From assembly GCA_017609845.1 (NCBI GenBank), contig JAFCDD010000003.1:1-17692 (forward strand): DNA of 17,692 bases. The letters run 5' to 3'. The position numbers were made by a program, and so were the translations under genes. The notes under the pieces were generated by a model, which worked only from the letters and a program-made list of their open reading frames with translations, was not told the origin of the DNA and made no database searches. Each line of letters starts with the position of its first letter. Position 1 is the stretch's first letter. This DNA comes from Candidatus Woesearchaeota archaeon (GTDB lineage Archaea; Nanobdellota; Nanobdellia; SCGC-AAA011-G17; JACPNG01). Positions 15,335-17,692 of the stretch are shown in pieces.

Positions 15335-15958
15335 ATGGAAGATAAAGACGCTATTTTTAAAGAAAACGTAAAATTATCCTTCAAAAAGGTAAAAGAAGAT
15401 ATTTTTAACTTTAAACAAGAAATCGAAGAACTAAAACAAACATTAAATAGGCAAAAAGAGGAATATTCTAGACTTCTAGAGGAAATAAAAGGGACTAAAC
15501 CCCTAAATGAGGAAAAAAGGCCAGAAAAAGCCGATTTAAAACAAGTTCCACAGGAAGCGAAGGGGTCTAGTTATTCATTCATTCATTCAAATATTCATTC
15601 ATTCATTCATTCATTAGATAAACAGGCATTTAATGACATGAATAAAAACCTAAAAGCAGCATTCCTATCTCTCACAAAACAAGAATTTATCACATTTTTA
15701 ACTATATATCAATTAGAAGAAGATCTAAAAAGACCAGTATCTTATAATGATATAGCCTCACATCTTAACTTATCTACAGGATGTATAAGGACATATATAT
15801 CCTCACTTTTGAAAAAAAACACCCCCATTATTAAAGAAAAAGCCAATAATAAGATAGTTTATCTCTCAATTTTGCCTGATTTTAAGGATTTAAACCTTAA
15901 AAGTAAGCTAACTGACTTATTTTATAACAAAGATCCTAACCAAAGGAAACTGTTTTAA
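15335..15958 (+). CDS. Coiled-coil plus winged-helix protein with in-frame tetranucleotide array
   Basis: A 207-residue protein of unknown function. Residues 10-52 form a charged coiled coil (NFKQEIEELKQTLNRQKEEY and around). Residues 53-79 are a charged linker. Residues 80-94 are a low-complexity SFIHSNIHSFIHS segment encoded by a tetranucleotide array. Residues 113-185 are a winged helix (SYNDIASHLNLSTGCIRTYI as the recognition region). The layout suggests an oligomeric DNA-binding regulator. Gain or loss of one repeat unit would end translation just after the array and remove the winged helix, so the gene may be phase-variable. An in-frame ATG at 15638 (Met102) could restart and make the winged helix alone. 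The gene at 16142 has the same architecture. Confidence 0.8.
   Translation: MEDKDAIFKENVKLSFKKVKEDIFNFKQEIEELKQTLNRQKEEYSRLLEEIKGTKPLNEEKRPEKADLKQVPQEAKGSSYSFIHSNIHSFIHSLDKQAFNDMNKNLKAAFLSLTKQEFITFLTIYQLEEDLKRPVSYNDIASHLNLSTGCIRTYISSLLKKNTPIIKEKANNKIVYLSILPDFKDLNLKSKLTDLFYNKDPNQRKLF
15573..15612 (+). repeat. Tetranucleotide array (ATTC)4-AAAT-(ATTC)5 within a coding region
   Basis: Ten 4-nt units over 40 nt: four ATTC, one variant AAAT, five ATTC. Because 4 is not a multiple of 3, the array is read as the cycling peptide F-I-H-S, and single-unit changes shift the frame. Losing one unit brings TAG (15615-15617) into frame; gaining one brings TAA (15619-15621) into frame. Confidence 0.95.
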
Positions 15959-16027
15959 TTCTCACATTTAACAAAAATAAGATATTTCACACATTTAAGA
16001 AAATGCACTTAAAAATACATTAAAACT

Positions 16028-16084
16028 GTTCGTCGAACCGTTCGTAGAACGTCGTAGACGTCTCCGGACCGTTCGGTATACGTC
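16028..16084. repeat. CpG-rich tandem array of near-dyad units of about 11 bp
   Basis: Units begin with GT and most end with AC: GTTCGTCGAAC (16028), GTTCGTAGAAC (16040), GTCGTAGAC (16051), GTCTCCGGACC (16060), GTTCGGTATAC (16071), then a partial GTC (16082). The first three are perfect inverted repeats around a 1- or 3-nt centre. Unit starts are 12, 11, 9, 11 and 11 nt apart, about one helical turn. Eleven CpG dinucleotides in 57 nt stand out in this AT-rich DNA. The array ends 27 nt before the TATA box of the next gene, so it is placed as an operator cluster rather than in that gene's message. Confidence 0.8.
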
Positions 16085-16110
16085 TTAGAAATATCAAAAA
16101 ATAACAGAAA

Positions 16111-16120
16111 ATTATAAATA
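16111..16120 (+). promoter_or_regulatory. TATA-like promoter of the second coiled-coil/wHTH gene
   Basis: ATTATAAATA, beginning 31 nt before the ATG at 16142; leaderless spacing. The CpG-rich repeat array lies immediately upstream. Confidence 0.55.
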
Positions 16121-16141
16121 AGATATAACACTAACAAAAAT

Positions 16142-16738
16142 ATGTTTTTCGATTTTCTAAAAAGAGGAAGGCTCCATAAGAGACTAGACAAAATAAACAA
16201 ATCATTAAATTACTCTTTTCAAAACATCAAGAAGGACATTAGTAACACCCACCAAAAAATAGACAAAATTCATAACCATCACATTTCTAGATTAAATCTT
16301 AACGAAGAAAGAATAAAACACATAGAACAAAAAGTAGAAATGCTAATTAATCTATTAAATACAAAAGAAAAAATCCGGGATCAAACATCAGCAATAGAGT
16401 TCACAAATACAGATTTAGGAAAAGTAGAAAGCATAACAGAAGTATTAACAGACACACAAAAAAGAACATTCATAATTTTATTTCAATTACAAAATCAAAT
16501 AGGAAAAGAAAGCATATCATTTAAATCAATAGCAAAGATATTATACCCAGAAAAAAAATATAATTCAGTAAGATCGACGCTATCAGAATATTTTACTGTT
16601 TTACATGAATTAGGCCTTATAGACAAAAAAAGAAGAGGGAAAGAAACAACTGTTTCTATTTCAAATTTAGGTCATAAGGTAATTAAAAAAATTTCAAAGA
16701 AAAAGAAACTAAAAAATAAAAATGAATCTAAAAGATAG
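16142..16738 (+). CDS. Coiled-coil plus winged-helix putative DNA-binding protein
   Basis: A 198-residue protein with the same two-part layout as the gene at 15335. A basic N-terminus (FLKRGRLHKR) leads into a coiled coil over about 15-75 (LDKINKSLNYSFQNIKKDIS, ERIKHIEQKVEMLINLL). A winged helix follows at about 100-178 (LTDTQKRTFIILFQLQ, ISFKSIAKILYP, YNSVRSTLSEYFTVLHELGLI), and the tail is lysine-rich (KKISKKKKLKNKNESKR). The LT..Q...F...YQL/FQL entry helix matches its neighbour, suggesting distant paralogy. It lacks the FIHS repeat. Its promoter is flanked upstream by the CpG-rich dyad array, so it may autoregulate through those sites (inference). Its end overlaps the next gene by 17 bp. 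The cellular role is unknown. Confidence 0.75.
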   Translation: MFFDFLKRGRLHKRLDKINKSLNYSFQNIKKDISNTHQKIDKIHNHHISRLNLNEERIKHIEQKVEMLINLLNTKEKIRDQTSAIEFTNTDLGKVESITEVLTDTQKRTFIILFQLQNQIGKESISFKSIAKILYPEKKYNSVRSTLSEYFTVLHELGLIDKKRRGKETTVSISNLGHKVIKKISKKKKLKNKNESKR

Positions 16739-17030
16739 AACAGCAAGAATTATTTCATACTCTTGGATAATTTTTGTTTTATTTTATATTTTAAGAAGAA
16801 TGAACATAACTGCAACATACTCAACATTCCTGCCTACAGCCTCTAAAACAGTAATTTACAACATAGGAATGGGTTTTTCTTGGTTTGGAATTTTGTCAAT
16901 GCCTGCCTTTTTATTGTTAATATTAACAAAACCAGAAGAACAACATGAGCATAAAATTTTAAGATTTGGTTTTTTTATGTTAGCTCTGATCACAGCATCC
17001 ATTTTAATAGCATATTTCGCATTAAGATAA
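16722..17030 (+). CDS. Small three-TM membrane protein, unknown function
   Basis: A 102-residue protein with three predicted membrane segments: about 10-26 (IISYSWIIFVLFYILRR), 49-68 (GMGFSWFGILSMPAFLLLIL) and 81-100 (FGFFMLALITASILIAYFAL). A short charged loop (TKPEEQHEHK) lies between the second and third. It begins inside the end of the preceding coiled-coil/wHTH gene, in another frame with 17 bp of overlap, and no promoter or Shine-Dalgarno site precedes it, so it is probably expressed by coupling. I recognise no family. Being paired with a DNA-binding protein, it could be a membrane signal partner, but nothing in the sequence proves this. Confidence 0.65.
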   Translation: MNLKDRTARIISYSWIIFVLFYILRRMNITATYSTFLPTASKTVIYNIGMGFSWFGILSMPAFLLLILTKPEEQHEHKILRFGFFMLALITASILIAYFALR

Positions 17031-17078
17031 AAACCTTTAATCAATTCTTAAATATTATATCTTTCATAAGACATGAAC

Positions 17079-17091
17079 TACTAAGTTAGTA
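17079..17091. promoter_or_regulatory. Perfect 6-bp dyad upstream of the nuclease gene
   Basis: TACTAAGTTAGTA: arms TACTAA and TTAGTA around a central G. It lies 20 nt before the TATA box of the nuclease gene and could be an operator; one short dyad in AT-rich DNA is weak evidence. Confidence 0.4.
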
Positions 17092-17108
17092 TACACAGTT
17101 TATGCGAA
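17091..17108 (+). repeat. Left copy of a repeat flanking the nuclease gene
   Basis: ATACACAGTTTATGCGAA. The same 16 bases recur at 17677-17692 with two single-base gaps. The copy runs into the TATA box of the nuclease gene. Confidence 0.55.
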
Positions 17109-17110
17109 AA

Positions 17111-17120
17111 ATTTAAATAT
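17111..17120 (+). promoter_or_regulatory. TATA box of the nuclease gene
   Basis: ATTTAAATAT, starting 30 nt before the ATG at 17141. It overlaps the region of in-frame GTG (17123), so that upstream start is unlikely. Confidence 0.6.
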
Positions 17121-17140
17121 AAGTGTACCTTAATATGGAT

Positions 17141-17626
17141 ATGAAACAAAATGGATTTCACAAGAAATCTTTAGGTTATATGGGTGAATGCTATGTTAAA
17201 TTAGAATTAGCTAAAGAAGGATTTTTTGTATCAGGAGTTGATCACGGCTTCCATTTTGATTTACTTTGTGAAAATGGAGTAAAAATAGATGTTAAAGCAG
17301 CATTACCAAGCAAGAGTAGAACCTTTTTAAAAGGAAAATGGTATACATACAAAAACTGGCAATTCAGAATAAGCCACCCAAAACAAATAGAAGTTAATGA
17401 TTTTATTGTGGGAGTAATTTTTGAGGATTTGGAATCTCCCCCATTGGGTTATTTTATATTCCCAATTGAGTATATCAAAAAGTTTAGAAAAAAAGGTCAA
17501 TTAAGTATTTATGAATCTGATATTACTGGGAAATCCAAAAAGAGAAATAAAAAAAATTTATACCAGTATCTAAATAACTGGAATTTAATCATAAAAGACA
17601 AAAAACGCTATAAAACAAGTATTTAA
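17141..17626 (+). CDS. PD-(D/E)XK-type nuclease-like protein
   Basis: A 161-residue protein. The N-terminal half fits the PD-(D/E)XK nuclease core: helix with Glu16 (GYMGECYVKLELAKEGFFV), strand with Asp40 (FHFDLLC), then Asp50-Val-Lys52 in VKIDVKA, the expected D...DxK geometry. WYTYKNWQFRIS and a positively charged end (SKKRNKKNLYQ) follow and could touch DNA. Small proteins of this kind include intron-type homing nucleases, Holliday-junction-resolvase-like and restriction enzymes; which one this is cannot be told. The start at 17141 is set by the TATA box, with an ATG at 17135 as alternative. A short repeat occurs on both sides of the gene, which may mean a mobile or horizontally acquired unit. 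Confidence 0.7.
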   Translation: MKQNGFHKKSLGYMGECYVKLELAKEGFFVSGVDHGFHFDLLCENGVKIDVKAALPSKSRTFLKGKWYTYKNWQFRISHPKQIEVNDFIVGVIFEDLESPPLGYFIFPIEYIKKFRKKGQLSIYESDITGKSKKRNKKNLYQYLNNWNLIIKDKKRYKTSI

Positions 17627-17657
17627 TAAGTATAAGACCCGTAGCCACAAAATAGAG

Positions 17658-17667
17658 TTTAAAAATA
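17658..17667 (+). promoter_or_regulatory. TATA-like element near the right edge
   Basis: TTTAAAAATA, beginning 28 nt before an ATG at 17686. It may drive a gene that starts at the window edge; only seven bases after that A are visible. Confidence 0.35.
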
Positions 17668-17676
17668 TTACTCATA

Positions 17677-17692
17677 ATACACGTTATGCGAA
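17677..17692 (+). repeat. Right copy of the repeat flanking the nuclease gene
   Basis: ATACACGTTATGCGAA, matching 17091-17108 apart from two single-base gaps. It may continue beyond the window. Confidence 0.55.

Noticed and set aside
15573..15612. CRISPR-like or minisatellite array
   Set aside because: Units are 4 nt with no spacers, and no cas genes are present; it is a simple tetranucleotide repeat.
16028..16084. CRISPR array or tRNA-like structured RNA
   Set aside because: Units are about 11 bp with no spacers, and there is no cloverleaf or T-arm sequence. The short adjacent dyads fit protein-binding sites better.
16009..16200. Minus-strand open frame of 63 codons covering the CpG-rich array
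   Set aside because: It overlaps the start of the 16142 gene, has no promoter at the expected spacing, and its middle is the translated dyad array; it is a chance frame.
17073..17084. Tiny leaderless frame ATG-AAC-TAC-TAA, or a small RNA gene, between 17031 and 17140
   Set aside because: A TTAAATATTA element precedes it, but no conserved RNA boxes or stable fold are evident; evidence is too thin.
17123..17140. Upstream GTG start for the nuclease gene
   Set aside because: It follows the TATA box by 2 nt and could not be in the transcript; the ATG at 17141 has the common 30-nt spacing.

Overview
The window is a roughly 30% GC stretch of archaeal chromosome. Family D DNA polymerase (both subunits), an archaeal Orc1/Cdc6 initiator, a membrane-anchored archaeal LonB protease and an archaeal/eukaryal-type TyrRS all point to Archaea outside the Crenarchaeota. 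Compact proteins, tight spacing and AT-rich leaderless genes suggest a small-genome lineage, possibly DPANN; that placement is inference. Most transcription units start with a TTTAAATA-like TATA box whose upstream edge lies 28-32 nt from the ATG, so many mRNAs are probably leaderless. I used this spacing to choose several start codons.

Layout: (1) 1-1734, minus strand: TyrRS followed by a ureohydrolase (arginase/agmatinase family) cut by the window edge. (2) 1830-3376, plus strand: a membrane-anchored OB-fold-like protein overlapping a stand-alone TctA-like permease. (3) 3373-9678, minus strand: a replication operon orc1/cdc6 - PolD small subunit (DP1) - PolD large subunit (DP2), with overlapping reading frames. 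(4) 9679-10177: a 499-nt AT-rich gap with three ORB-like initiator sites, one left and two right of an AT-rich dyad. I read it as the replication origin. (5) 10178-12718, plus strand: a small two-TM protein, a PRC-barrel protein and LonB, directed away from the origin. (6) 12719-14386, minus strand: ArgRS, whose stop codon abuts that of lonB. (7) 14497-15252, plus strand: a small winged-helix protein and an unrecognised protein. (8) 15335-17626, plus strand, accessory-looking: two coiled-coil plus winged-helix proteins, a three-TM protein and a PD-(D/E)XK-type nuclease, with unusual repeats between and inside them.

The replication block is the clearest functional unit: initiator, candidate initiator sites, unwinding element and replicative polymerase together, with genes on both sides pointing away from the origin. 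The most unusual signals are in block 8. A ten-unit ATTC-type tetranucleotide array lies inside the first coiled-coil/wHTH gene, and gain or loss of one unit would put a stop codon directly after the array. This looks like a phase-variable switch. Downstream, a CpG-rich array of five near-dyad units of about 11 bp sits just upstream of the second coiled-coil/wHTH gene and looks like a multi-site operator. No tRNA, rRNA, CRISPR array, insertion sequence or intein was seen.
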